Source of the DNA: Typhlomys cinereus
Lineage: Eukaryota > Chordata > Mammalia > Rodentia > Platacanthomyidae
Length of the DNA: 64,000 nucleotides
NCBI GenBank assembly: GCA_023101885.1
Contig: JALPQD010000406.1
Span: 1,178,001-1,242,000, forward strand
Direction: 5' to 3'
A program made the position numbers and the translations under genes. The notes under the pieces are model-generated. The model did not search any database. It saw only the letters and a program-made list of their open reading frames with translations, and was not told where the DNA came from. Positions 11,168 to 24,039 of the stretch are shown here, piece by piece. How positions within the stretch are numbered: the first letter of the stretch is position 1; every line of letters starts with the position of its first letter.

Positions 11168-12589
11168 AATCTTGCCTCAAAGTTTGAGGAGATTCAGTCA
11201 ATTCATTCAGGGAAAGCATGGTGGCATGATATAGAGGTGGCTGGCTACATTCCATCCCTTGTCACAAACAGCAGGAATGATGATACACAACTATCACCTT
11301 TGCCTCTCTGAATTAATCAATCTACAAAATCAGTCCACTATATGTGCTTTCCACATTCATGGTGTATTTTCCTTCTTCAGTTAAACCTGTCTGGAAACTA
11401 CCTCAAAGATATTCCCAGAGATGTGACTTCTTTGAGATTCCTATTCCATCAGGTTGATGATGAAGACTGATCAACATCAAGGGACTAGGAAAAAATCAAT
11501 TATATTTTTCTTTGGCTGCTGACATCTCAAACAAGAAGAATAAACCCCATCAGAACACAAAAGGAAAGCCCTTTCCTCTTGACTTTCCAGAATTTTTGCA
11601 ATGTTACCTAATGATTAACACGTCACTAGGTTACAAACAAAGGTTTTCTTGGAATAAAGTAGATTCAATATCATCAGAAAGAGCAGCGCTAGGCAGATTT
11701 GAGGCTGAAAAAAAATTAGTATAGGATTTTATAAGCACTCATAATGAAAACTAAAAATGTAAGCTGAATTTTACAAGTGATTGTTAAATCTGCTTTTCAT
11801 CAATTCTATTCTTGCAAATTTCATTTTGAATCAAGCAATGCATGTTTTCTTTTCGTGAATTTTTACATTATTATTATGCAATTATATAATTTGTCTCAAA
11901 AATAGGAATATTTTAAATGATGGCTACAATTTTTAGTGACCATTAATGACTCAAACTTCTATGTGGAGTTTCATTTCTTCATGACTACGTAATTCATTCT
12001 TATAGTTATACTCAAAACTGTAAAATTTTGGGATTGATAAATTTTGTATACCTGCACATAGGAAAATGAACTAAACATAGTGTTTCTCTGATTGTGTGAA
12101 TGTATTTTTTTCTTGTGCTAATGACATTGTGCAATGACGGAGTTTCAGTAAACTGCTATTAGATGCATTTTTCTAGAGTAGAAAATAGAAACTGCTAATT
12201 TTAGTTGGCTATAAAGGCCTGCAATTATGCTTTCTTCTACCACCAACGCTATTGGAGATTTGTGTGTTGTGCATTGGTTTGTACTAGCTTGTTTATTGAG
12301 AAATCTGTACTATAGAATCCTACTATGCTGAAAGATATGATTAAGATATTTTTGTTTTGTTCATATAGGTTAAAAGTGATGCACTGAAGGATGTTGCTTC
12401 ATTGAAGACATTAATGAATCTAGATTTATCTTACAAAACTTAAATAAACAAAATGTATTAAGTATTCTTCTGTGTGAATGTTAAAACGTAAGAGAACCAT
12501 AGCTGAGGATGGCTTGATAACAAATCAATAGAAATCATAGTTATTTACAAGCCAATAGACAAAATAAACTTTTGAACAGAGTATGGGAA
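11168..12589. other. Unassigned AT-rich sequence
   Basis: No recognisable gene or repeat. A 70-residue frame at 11512-11724 has no motif. Confidence 0.5.
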
Positions 12590-13020
12590 TAAATGAAACA
12601 TTACATGGACAGTCTCCAAATTCTTTTAAATTAGGAATGGAACTGGTGTATGATCCAGCATTGGCTCTTCTGGATATATTTCCAAATAAGATGTAATCAA
12701 TATCATAGACAAATATCTACCTTTGCTGTCCTTTGCAGCTTTATCCATGATAGACAATATGTGGAATGAATGTGAGCGTCTTTATGAATCGATATATAAA
12801 ATGTTGTATAAATGCATAGTGAACTACTACTTAGCCAAACAAGGAAAACAACCCTTGTCATTCATAACAATGCAAATGAGACTGGGAGACACAATGATAA
12901 CTGAAAAAATAGAATCCAGAAAAATCTACATTCAGTCTTGTTTACATCTTAAAGAGTTATCTTCTTGAAGCAGACTACAGTCATTAATATTTGGGTCTGG
13001 ATTAAAATCACATGGATTAG

Positions 13021-13112
13021 GGGTTGGGGATTTAGCTCAGTGGTAGAGCGCTTGCCTAGCAAGTGTGAGGCCCTGGGTTCGGTCCCCAGCACCGAAAAAA
13101 ACAAAACAAACC
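13021..13112 (+). mobile_element. ID (BC1-type) SINE
   Basis: The 75-nt body starts gggttggggatttagctcag and ends at the ccccagcaccg block, followed by an A-rich tail with aaaacaaaacaaacc. This is the tRNA-Ala-derived rodent ID element, close to the consensus I remember. It is flanked by a perfect 17-bp target duplication, aaaatcacatggattag, at 13004-13020 and 13113-13129. The clean duplication, the intact internal promoter and the nearly unmutated body all point to a recent insertion by L1 machinery. Confidence 0.97.
13033..13086 (+). promoter_or_regulatory. RNA polymerase III internal promoter of the ID SINE
   Basis: An A box (tagctcagtgg, 13033-13043) and a B box (ggttcggtccc, 13076-13086) are spaced as in tRNA genes. 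Both look intact. Whether this copy is transcribed cannot be told from the sequence. Confidence 0.8.
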
Positions 13113-13588
13113 AAAATCACATGGATTAGTGAAGGCTAAATAATTAAGGGCTATGTTAAAGAAGTCTGTCATAAAGCATGATAAATACAGTTACTAATGT
13201 ATTATATTTTTAAAGCATTAAGAGAATGAATATAGTATTTTAGCGACACAAAAATGTTAATACATGTGCTTTACACATTGTATAGCATACTGAATGATGT
13301 AAACTATTATTTGTCAATTAAAAACAGTAATTACACTGAACAAATGGATAAGAGAAGATGCAGAACTACCCTACAAAACCCCAAATCTATGTTTCATAGG
13401 AAATAAAATAAAATATAAAACTTTCATTGATACTGAATTGATAAAGAATTTGTTGCACACACATGTAAGGGAGTATGACTTGAAGGTAGCTACTAAGTAG
13501 ATAAAAAATTTGTTAATATATCCACTTTTATGTTGAATCCAATCACTAATTACCTTCTCATTTGATAGATGTCAGCACATTTTCTCTA

Positions 13589-13606
13589 TCAATTCAGTTT
13601 TTTTTA
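13589..13606. repeat. Target-site duplication, left copy, of L1 copy A
   Basis: The 18-bp sequence tcaattcagtttttttta is identical to 17341-17358 and flanks the inverted L1. Confidence 0.9.
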
Positions 13607-14359
13607 TTAAAAATTTAATTATACATTTTAAATTTTTTTACCAGTTCCCTCCCTCCCCCCTCCTCCCCCTCCCCTTCCCCCAGTGTCTCCCCCCCCAATT
13701 CCCAGAGATCCTTTATTGTGTAACGCCTAACTCTCCACTGGGTCCTCCTCTCCGATGATATATAAGGACCCAGTGGCATTTCCATAAGCCCTTTCTCTTG
13801 TTCCCCTTAAGCTTAAGATCACTACTATGGCTGTCAATCCCTTGCCTCCAGGGGTCTCGGTGCCCTTAACAGATGCTAGACTTTATGAGGGCAACAGTGC
13901 GCTGGACATTGCAGGGCATGCAAAGTCCCATTATGATTGCTTTGGCCCCAACTATTGTTGAGAATCTTGCAAATCGTTGCTCCTCCCATCCTTTTGCTCT
14001 TACAATCTTACCGCCCCCTCTTCCGCAAATGTCCCTGAGCTCCAGGATGGGGAGAGATTAGTCTGGCCTAGTTCTAGGTGGTTAATATAGAGTCTCTGAA
14101 GTTCTGGATTGTGGTTTGTTGATTTTCTTTTGCAGTTTTGCTGCTCCTGCAATGCCCTTCACTCCATCCTGGTGGGCATTGTATGTTACCCCTTACAGAC
14201 CTTGATGGAGGCCTATTTTCTCTGCTGTAACATGGTCTCCTCTCTCCTTGTTTCTGGTGTGGCCCTCCTAACCCATCTCTCTTCTTCATAATCCTTGCAA
14301 TTACTGTGTTACATAGGTTTACTTTTGAGTGTCTCAATGTGGGCTGGGTGAGTTTGGTA
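13607..14359 (-). other. 3' UTR of L1 copy A, lacking the intron-like segment
   Basis: It runs from the ORF2 stop to the A-rich tail. The C/T-rich strand at about 13645-13700 is the family's polypurine tract. At 14192/14193 the sequence passes directly from the block reading (minus strand) ctgtaa to ggggtaac, whereas copies B, C, D and E have about 230-237 nt between them. Confidence 0.85.
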
Positions 14360-16166
14360 CTAGGAGCCACCTCTTAGGGAGTACATACGGCGCTTAATTT
14401 TCTGGGTTTGGGATACTTCACTTAATATAATTCTTTCTAATGACATCCATTTCCCAGCAAATTCCAGTAATTCATCATTTTTGATGGCTGAGTAGTACTC
14501 CATTGTATAGATGTACCACCGTTTCCTTATCCACTCGTCAACTGTTGGACATTTAGGTTGATTCCATGACTTTGCTATTGTAAACAGTGCTGCTATGAAC
14601 ATGGTCGAGCTTGTGCTATCGAGGCGAACCTCTGCTGCATGGGGGGTTATTCCCAAAAGTGGGATAGCAGGGTCATACAGCATTTCAGTCTTTAATTTCT
14701 TTAAGAATCTCCAGATGGCTCGCCAGAGTGGCTGTATGAGCCTGCATTCCCACCAACAATGTAGGAGAGTTCCCCTCTCTCCACATCCTCTCCAGCATTT
14801 GTCGTTGTTTGTATTGTGGATTTTTGCCATCCTGACCGGGGTGAGATGATATCTCAGGGAAGTTTTGATTTGCATTTCCCTGATGGCGAAGGAAGTGGAG
14901 CATTTTGTAAGATAATTGTTAGACATTTTAATTTCATCCCTGGTAAAGTTTCTTTGAAGTTCCAGGGCCCATTTTTTATTTGGGCCAGTGTTTTCCTTGG
15001 AGTTTAATTTTCTAAGTTCTTTGTGCACTCTGGACAGTAGAGCTCTGTCAGATATGTGGTTAGTGAAGATTTTCTCCCATTCTGTGGGTTGCCTTTGAGC
15101 TCGTGTGACAATCTCTTTATCTGAACAGAAGCTCTTTAATTTCACAAGATCCCAACTGTTGAGAGTTGGTAGCAGTGACTGTGCCATTGGATGTCTGTTT
15201 AGGAAGTGTTGGCCTAGCCCAATCAGCTCGAGGGAGTTCCCTATCCTTTCAACTATGGTTTTTAAAGTCTCTGGCCTGATATCAAGGTCCTTGATCCATT
15301 TGGAATTAAGTCTTATACATGGTGACAAGTACGGGTCCAGCTTTAATCTTCTGCATGTGGAGATCCAGTTTTGCCAGCACCATTTGTTGAAGATGCTGTT
15401 CTTTTTCCATTGGATTCTTTGGGCCCCTTTGTCAAAGACCAAATGGCTGTAACTTTGTGGGCTTACATCTGGGTCTTCAATCCTTATCCATTGATCTGTG
15501 TGTCTATTTTGGAGCCAGTACCAGGCTGTCTTTATAACTATGGATTTGTAGTATAGACTTAGGTTTGGTATGGTAATACCTCCAGCTGTGTTTTTGTTAC
15601 TCAGGATTGTTTTTGCTATCCTGGGTCTTTTGTGCCTCCATATGAACTTTGAGATTGTTTGGTCAACTTCTTTGAAGAATTGCTTTGGGATTTTGATTGG
15701 TATAGCATTGAATCTGTATATTGCCTTTGGTAGGATGGTCATTTTCACAATGTTGATTCTGCCAATCCAGGAACAAGGGAGGTCTTTCCACCTTCTGGTG
15801 TCTTCTGCAATTTCTTTCTTTAGGGTTTTAAAGTTTTCATTGTAAAGGTCTTTTACCTCCTTAGTTAGGTTTATACCAAGGTATTTCATTTTTTTAGGGG
15901 CTATAATAAATGGTATTGTTTCTCTCAAGGCTTTTTTTTTTTCACTTCTTTCACTCTGGGCATATAGGAAGGCCTCTGATTTTTGCACATTTATTTTGTA
16001 TCCTGCCACCCTGCTGAACTTCTCAATTAGTTCCAGGAGCTTCCTGGTGGAGTTTTTGGGATCCCTCAGGTATAAGATCATGTCATCTGCAAATAGGGAT
16101 AGCTTGATTTCTTCCTTGCCGATTTGAATCCCTCTTATGTCCCTTTCTTGTCTTATGGCTTCAGCT
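14360..16166 (-). pseudogene. L1 ORF2 C-terminal half (RT palm to C terminus), copy A
   Basis: The frame is open from the junction near 16164 to the stop at 14360; 573 codons follow the first Met at 16081. It starts just upstream of the reverse-transcriptase catalytic FADD block ([12 protein letters not shown]) and runs through the thumb and the Cys-rich C-terminal region ([17 protein letters not shown]) to the end of ORF2. It lacks the endonuclease and N-terminal RT, which lie inverted beside it, so it cannot make an active protein. The length of uninterrupted frame shows that the insertion is fairly young. There is a short A/T homopolymer expansion near 15940. The small plus-strand frames over it are shadows. 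Confidence 0.93.
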
Positions 16167-17340
16167 TACCAAAATCTCTGGGACACAATGAAAGCTGTTC
16201 TAAGAGGTAAGTTCATAGCTCTTAATGCCCACGTCAAAAAAATGGAAACATCAGAAATAAACAACTTTAACAATGCAGCTTAAAGCTCTAGAGAAACTAG
16301 AGCAATCTGATCCCAAAAGCAGTAGAAGAGAAGAGATTAGCAAAATAAGGGGAGAAATATCTGAAATTGAGACTAAGAAAACGATAGAAAAAATCAACCA
16401 ATCAAAAAGCTGGTTCTTTGAAAAAATCAACAAGATTGATACACCCCTAGCTAAACTAACCAAAAGCAAGAGAGAGAAAACCCAAATTAACAAAATTAGA
16501 AATGAACATGGAGTTATCACTACTGATACCCAATAAATCCAGAGAATTATAACATCATATTTCAAAAACTTATACTCTGTGAAGTTTGACAACACAAAAG
16601 AGATGGATGAATTTCTAAGTAAACACAACTTACCTAAATGGAATCAGGAAGTTGTGAATTATTTAAATAGTCCTATAACATATAAGGAAATTGAGGAAGT
16701 AATCTCGAATCTTCCCACGAAAAAATGTCCTGGACCAGATGGATTCAGCACAGAGTTCTACCAGACATTTAAGGAGTTAATAACACCAATACTCCTTAAA
16801 CTGTTCCATCAAATAGCAAAGGAAGGAACACTACCAAATTCCTTCTATGAAGCTAATATCGTTTTAATCCCAAAACCTAATAAAGATTCACTTAAAAAAG
16901 AAAACTATAGGCCGATCTCCCTGATGAACACAGACGCAAAGATTCTCAACAAAGTCTTAGCAAATCGGATTCAAAAACATATTAAAAAGATCATTCATGG
17001 GGACCAAGTAGGCTTCATCCCCGGCACACAAGGTTGGTTCAACATACGCAAATCAATAAATGTAATTCATCATGTAAACCAGTCCAAAGTCCAAGACCAC
17101 ATGATACTCTCGATAGATGCGGAAAAAGCTTTTGACAAGATCCAACAGCCTTTTATGATCAAAACGCTAGAGACAGTAGGAATGGAAGGAACCTTTATCA
17201 ATATAATAAAAGCTGTATACAACAAGCCCACAGCAAGGATTATGCTCAATGGGGAACAATTGGAAGCATTCCCACTTCGATCAGGAACTAGACAAGGCTG
17301 TCCACTCTCACCACTTCTATTCAATATTGTACTTGAAGTC
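16167..17340 (+). pseudogene. L1 ORF2 linker and N-terminal RT, inverted piece of copy A
   Basis: The segment begins in the linker after the endonuclease (reading [14 protein letters not shown] in frame up to an altered codon) and continues with the [13 protein letters not shown] and [13 protein letters not shown] blocks. It then meets a TAA stop at about 16534-16536, the same stop as in copy B. After the stop the same frame stays open through the RT fingers ([18 protein letters not shown]), the IPKPNKD and [10 protein letters not shown] blocks, [13 protein letters not shown] with the first catalytic Asp, and [19 protein letters not shown], where the segment ends at the inversion junction. 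It is a disrupted fragment of one ORF2. Confidence 0.93.
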
Positions 17341-17358
17341 TCAATTCAGTTTTTTTTA
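17341..17358. repeat. Target-site duplication, right copy, of L1 copy A
   Basis: Identical to 13589-13606. Confidence 0.9.
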
Positions 17359-17560
17359 ATGCTGCTTAATTCTATTTAATTATTGATTGTTTCTCTGTTC
17401 ATATGCGTGTGATGTGTGAATGCAGCACACATGTGGAAGACAGAGGACAACCTCAAGACGTTGTTCCTCTCCCTCAACTTTTACTTGGTTTCTGGGAACT
17501 CAGGCTATCAATCAAGATTGCAGTTTGCACACTGAACCATGTCATCCAATCTAGTTCTAT
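17359..17560 (-). repeat. Possible diverged B3-like SINE remnant
   Basis: A stretch resembling tgtgtgaatgcagcacacatg, then gaagacagaggacaacctcaag and gtttctgggaactcaggctatc, looks like the inverted body of B3/B2-related SINEs. It lacks a clear tRNA-like head. A weak call. Confidence 0.35.
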
Positions 17561-19871
17561 AGTTTCATACATTGATAGAATCACCTCAATATATGCAACC
17601 ATTTCATTCTTTTACTTTAAGGTTTACAAAAATGTTTTTGTATACCTGCACATAGTGAATTGGTAGTAGCATCAAGGAAATTAACTTATTCCTTAATGCA
17701 TGCATTTATCATTTTTGTTCAGTTAAAATCCAACTACCTATAAAATCTACTCTGTTGACCAAATATCTGCTCACAAAGCAATGAGAATGGAATGATTCTC
17801 ATACATAACTACAACGTTAGGTCTTTTGAACAAATTCTGCTTATGTCCCTGCTCCATATCTATATTTCACACTGTATTTTTGTATAATAAAACTTTTAAA
17901 ATGAGTAACTTTATTCGATAGTTTTCTTTATGATTCTGGTTAAATGTATACAGTATAATATCCTTCGAAATCCATATATGACTTTAGAAGTGACAGGATC
18001 TCCAATTTGTATATGAATAATATTCTGAATAATTTATCTGTCCAAACTTCAATGTATATATATTATTTTTATGTTGGCTATAATCAGCAATTCCTCTTCA
18101 ATAAATCAATTTCATTTCCTTTCAACATATATTGAAAAAGAGGGAGATTTTAGGTCATAATGTAATACTATTTTCACTTTTTTGAAGAAAGATGATATTT
18201 ATTTCATTTTTACCAGAGTCAGAAATCTGGGTGGTTTTCCACATTTTATGCATATAATCAGAAATATAGGGGAGACATTAATAATTAAACTTCTCTGTAG
18301 AGTCTACAAGTTCGGGATTCACTTATTTATACTGATATGGAGTGATTGAAATAGAATATTAGAAAAATATCAGAAATTACTCTCTGATTTTAATGGAATA
18401 TTGAAATGAAGCAAGAATGAGGGGAAAAGGGGAATTATTTTCTTTTCTGTAGCTAACTTATTTATTCATAGCAATTCCTTCATTTTTACAATGTCCCTAA
18501 GAAGATAAAATTCAAAAGAAAGTGTCTGTGCTTGCAGTGAATCATCACAAACAGTTGCATGTAACAATTCAGATATCATTGCAACACATAAAACCAGTGA
18601 TTCCATTTCCCAGGATTAATATAAGCATATCATTAAGGATATCACCCAATATTCTTAAAGTAAAAGGTTAGCAATTGTCAGCAAAGAATGGACTCACAAA
18701 GATGGTATGCATATGTAATTTAAGTTTAAATTTACATTTTCACACATATTTTGTATTTAGTCCAAACTTCAAAAATTTCTGTGTGTACACATAGGCTTAT
18801 AAATGGTTTAAATAACAAAACTTATTAATTATCAAAATGTGTGTTCCATCAACAAAATTATCTAATTTGGGGGTGAAACTTCATAATTATGTAGATAATA
18901 TTATTTTAAAGCATATTATAAAAATGTGGACAATGGAATTAGTACGGATATACATTTAAAAAATCAGCATCCTAATATTTGCAGAGGATCCTTGATGGCT
19001 GCATATTCACAGGAGTTTTGATTTTCTACGTTTCCTCAAATTTGCACATTAATGTGCTTGTTCCTACAATGAAAGAAAGCTTTCTTCTCTTGTAGATGTT
19101 CATCTAATGCTTTGATCCTACTGCTCCTACTGGTCATCAAAATCAGTTTCTTCAGTAAGATAAATTATATGTGTTATCAAGCATCAATGGAAGAGATTTC
19201 ATTTATAAATTATACTTAATTAATATCATGGAATTAAAGCAAACTTGGGAATTATAAATCCATTGTGATTTTGCCATTAAACCTGATATTTCTTTCATAC
19301 TGCTTTATAAAAATTTACAATGTTTCTTGGTTTTCAGTCCAGTTCATCCATTAGATCCTAATTTCCTGAACATTTGATAACAACTCCTTGTTGTAGAATA
19401 TGGACAAAAATAACTCTGTGCAAGGAGGAAAAATCAAAGCTGGAAAGTATATACAGAATGAAATAAGAGCTACTTCCGGGAGACGAAAGATCTGTACAAA
19501 AGGAGGCTAGGGAACTCCAACCGTTCCCTTGGGCCTCTACTGCTCTTTATAAGGACACTGTCCAAACCTGCCTTTCAGATCTGATTACATAGTCTGTTCT
19601 CAGAAGACTTTCCCCTTGATACTGACATGACTCTTTTTCCTTTGTCTTCAGGGAAAAGAGGAAATATGAAAGGCTGATGATGTAATATGGACAAGAGTGG
19701 CCTGAGTAACGCCAATTATGACCTTACTTACCTGCAAGATGATTAGCTAAGCAAAAATCTCATCTTCCTTCATTTTTCTGTCTCTTGACATACCTTTAAA
19801 GCCATAGACATAAGCTTTGATCTAATATATCCTTCAATAATTCCTAATTTAAGATTTATATGAAAACATAG

Positions 19872-19912
19872 ATGTGTATATATGTATGTATATATATATA
19901 TATGTATGTGTT
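19872..19912. repeat. TATA/TATG simple repeat
   Basis: An imperfect gtgtatatatgtatgtatat run with a (TA)n core. Confidence 0.8.
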
Positions 19913-20498
19913 TAAGTGTATAAATATTTCATACAGAATCATAATATCATGAAAAGTGCATGAATTTCCACTACTCAGTATTGTCATAATTAACTGTATT
20001 TGAAGAGTGCACACATTCTTAAACATCATTTTTTTAAATGAGACACTTGCATCAGCAACAAGATTGTATATCTCCTATGAATTATTTCAAAGATAACCTA
20101 ACATATTAAATAGGGCACTTCAAGAAAAATTCATGAAAAGGAACTTTAAAGACATCTAGCATTTCACATGTAAATTAAATGCTGAGTTTTATGTGACATA
20201 TACAAACTTAAACTTCCTCAATACAAGATAAACTACTACTTCATCAAGAAATACCTACCTCATAATATAATGGCCATATATTTTTAAATATTTTATTTGC
20301 TGCTGTGGAGCAGGATGAAAGAGATGTGCAGGAAGCCATTTGTCCAGATCGCTTACAACCCATCTGTTTTGCTTGTCACATTAGAAGTGCTGATTCAGTT
20401 AATATTAGTTGTAATCCCATTATATTAAATTAAGAAAACGTTCCTAAGAGACAGCACAAACCTATTCCTCCTCACTAAGTTAATAAAGAACAAAGCTG

Positions 20499-20500
<2 letters not shown>

Positions 20501-20529
<29 letters not shown>
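20501..20529. repeat. Poly(T) run of 29
   Basis: A homopolymer flanked on the left by ctgggttt and a few bases to the right by aaacccag, an 8-bp inverted repeat. It could be an inverted A tail of an unrecognised retroposed sequence. Confidence 0.9.
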
Positions 20530-20533
<4 letters not shown>

Positions 20534-21057
20534 AAACCCAGGCCTTTTTTCCACTCAGATTGAAGCATCAAGATGTTTTGGACTTCATTGTGATTCTTCC
20601 CCCAAACTTTCTTATCAAAGTATTTATTTTAGAGTTACTATTTACATGCTGAAACAAGTTGATCTTTAGGGTAGAATTCACAAGTTACGTGTATGTGTTG
20701 AAAAGCAGGGATGAGGATAACTTTTTAAATTATTCATATCTTTCTGTTGAAAGAATAAGGGGCATTAATTCCTCTGAAAGAATTCAGTCAACTTAATCAT
20801 TACAGATGTTAAATAACTGAAACTGAATCAATTTCCTACACTGCTGACTCACTCGCAAAATGGACAAAAGAACTAAAAATGTGATAGCTACAGGAAGTTT
20901 AAATATTGTATTAAAAATAAAAACTTAAAACTATGAAATCATTTTAAGTGAATAAGGATTATGTATATAGCACTGATATTATTCTATCCCTTACAATAAT
21001 AATAAAAATATTTTAAAAAGAACAATCATGTGTTAAAAAAGAGCCACTGTTTGATTT

Positions 21058-21360
21058 TTTTAATTTATTTTGTGTGTGTGCATGTCTGTCTCTGTGTGTG
21101 TGTGTGTGTGTGTGTGTATCAGAGGTCACCAAATGTCTCCCTGTGGAGAGACAAGAGTGACTTCATCATTTATCCTGGATTGCTTCTACTTCCTTTGTGC
21201 TTGGATCTGGATTTTCCCAGGCCCCACCCATCATGGTCCAAAGTGCAGGCTTCTGCCTTTTCCTTTTGGCATTTCTACATGGGATCTGGGATTTGAACTC
21301 GAGATCCTTTTGCTTCTGAGGCAGAGTCTTAACCCCTGAGCCATCTCTCCAATCTACTGT
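21058..21360 (-). mobile_element. B2-like SINE, older subfamily
   Basis: The minus strand begins with a head resembling ggagagatggctcaggggtt and a B-box-like ctcgagttcaaatcccagat. A body related to the young copies but less GC-rich follows, then a (GT)n tract (plus strand about 21069-21118) and a T-rich end. It is a diverged member of the family at 10840-11152. The four overlapping frames are not genes. Confidence 0.75.
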
Positions 21361-22440
<1,080 letters not shown>

Positions 22441-24039
22441 AAATAACCAACATCTTAATTTGTTTTCTAGTGTAATAAATAAGTCTTCTGCTTTTCTGTT
22501 ATTATTTAATGTGGAGGAAAAACTGTACCAAATGTGGAAAATATACTTCAAGCCACATGGATTTGTACACTAGGAAACAATCTGTGATTTGAGTCATGAA
22601 CTCTGATACATGAAAACGTCTGATACTAGATAAAGGTTGCAGGTACAAGATACAATCCCTGGACTGAGATTCATGGGGCAGTTTGAAGGCTGCTACTTCA
22701 AGTGAGAAAAAGTGGAATTCACTTATATACTATTTGATATTAATATGCAATTCTAGAAAGAATTGAATCAGGATTGAATGTCGTACAAAAACTACTGAGA
22801 GTCTCAGTGACTAGTATCTCAATGAGAGCTATTTATTCCAGGAGGCATAACATCATAGACAAACCAATTCCTAATTTTTAGCACTTAAAAATTGCAATTA
22901 TTCTTTCGTGTAATCATTGTAACTATGTAACTCTGAAATCAATAAGTTATTCCTTATCAAAATCGAAGTTCATTCTTCATATTTTCCTCATTGAGGATGT
23001 CTTTGGTGAGCTGTCATCTCCTTTCTTTCTGAAACCACAGACACATGATCTCATAGTCAAATAGCTAATGAAGGTCCTTTCCAGAATTTTTATGGATGGT
23101 GAAAGAAATAAAGAAATATCTTTTCTTCTTTCAAATAGCAAAACGCCAAGCTGTACTTCATGGAGAAAGAGAGAGATAGATAGATAGAGAGAGAGAGATT
23201 CTAGGGGGGTAATCCAATTAACTATCATGTGAGATGTACAATGAATGTACAATATATAGCAATTTAGATATTTATTCTTTTAGTTGGTTTCAGAGTTGAT
23301 TAATAAAAACATCCTTAAATTATGGTGGTGTCTTATGAAGAACTCTTAATTATTACTCCAGTTTCTTAGGTCTGCCTTTCTTAAACTTCCAAGCTGTCTC
23401 TCCCGGATTTTACTTCTGCATTTGTTAATGTTTCTTTCACTGGTTTCTGTATCTTTCCTATAAATGTGGATATATTCAGGCTCTTTTTCTTTCATCCAAT
23501 ATACTCTTTCTAAATAAACCACCAACATCCATCACCTACTTCCCAGTTGTACCACTAATGTTCAAGTCAAGCTTCTGAATGAATAAAACAAATAAATTCA
23601 CTGTCTTCCTTTAATTTAGGTCAAGAATTGCTTTCACTACCCATTTCCCATCCTTTCATTATGTGCTGCTGTCTTTATTAACTGAGGAAAACTAGATTCA
23701 CACACTTTGTGTTTTCAGTTTTCTACTTTGGTCTCTTTTCCCAATACAATTCCTGTTAATTTTGGAGGAGATAACCTAATTTTATAGCCATTCCCCTGTA
23801 TATTTCCCTATATCATCAGATGATACATTGATTCTCACTGTTAGAGGAGGGAGAAGGCTTCTAACTAAATCTGTGTGTTTCACAATTTAGCATGCTAAGA
23901 AATCATCTGGAGAATATGTCTATACTCAAATGATAATCACTTCTAATCCAATAGGTCTGAGATGGCAGGAGTGAATTTGAATTTCTCACAAAATTGTAGG
24001 TGATGGCTTTGCTATGAATCTAAGTCAAGAATAATTCAG
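22441..24039. other. Unassigned sequence
   Basis: No gene recognised. Two minus-strand frames (22977-23252, 23346-23528) show no motif. A short GATA/GA repeat lies at about 23166-23198. Confidence 0.5.
23166..23198. repeat. GA/GATA simple repeat
   Basis: An agagagatagatagatagag core. Confidence 0.85.

Larger units (their letters stand above)
12590..13370 (+). mobile_element. Ancient L1M-type LINE-1 3' fragment, split by an ID SINE
   Basis: About 12630-12960 is readable as a decayed version of the ORF2 C-terminal region: a tatgatccagca block, a trace of the tatttccaaa block, gcagctttatccatgatag, aatatgtggaatgaatg and gaactactacttagcc, in the order used by old mammalian L1s. From 13130 the 3' UTR continues with ctatgttaaag, a ttactaatgtattatattt block and a final tatttgtcaatta. 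The ID element at 13021-13112 sits inside it. It is far more diverged than copies A-D, so it is an old relic. Confidence 0.6.
13607..17340 (-). mobile_element. L1 copy A, 5'-inverted (twin-primed) insertion
   Basis: The 3' part (13607-16166) is on the minus strand: A-rich tail, polypurine tract, 3' UTR and the C-terminal half of ORF2. The adjoining 16167-17340 is the upstream ORF2 piece in opposite orientation. The inner junction agct/tacc lies near 16165-16167 with a 2-nt ct overlap. The outer end stops at ttgaagtc, only one or two bases short of where the minus segment begins in an intact element. An 18-bp target duplication flanks the whole. This is the expected product of twin priming by L1 reverse transcriptase. 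The 3' UTR also lacks a GT-AG segment retained by the other copies. Confidence 0.95.
17561..21057. other. Unassigned AT-rich sequence
   Basis: About 3.5 kb without a recognisable gene or repeat, apart from a TA/TATG-rich simple repeat near 19875-19910 and a T29 run at 20501-20529. Confidence 0.5.

Noticed and set aside
13021..13095. Possible tRNA gene
   Set aside because: It has tRNA-like A and B boxes, but the body, A-rich tail and target duplication identify an ID SINE; no full cloverleaf is expected.
14186..14200. Ordinary random deletion as the explanation for the missing 3' UTR segment of copy A
   Set aside because: Both ends coincide with GT and AG at consensus-like sites and a branch-point-like motif is in place, so splicing is preferred; a deletion by chance is not excluded.
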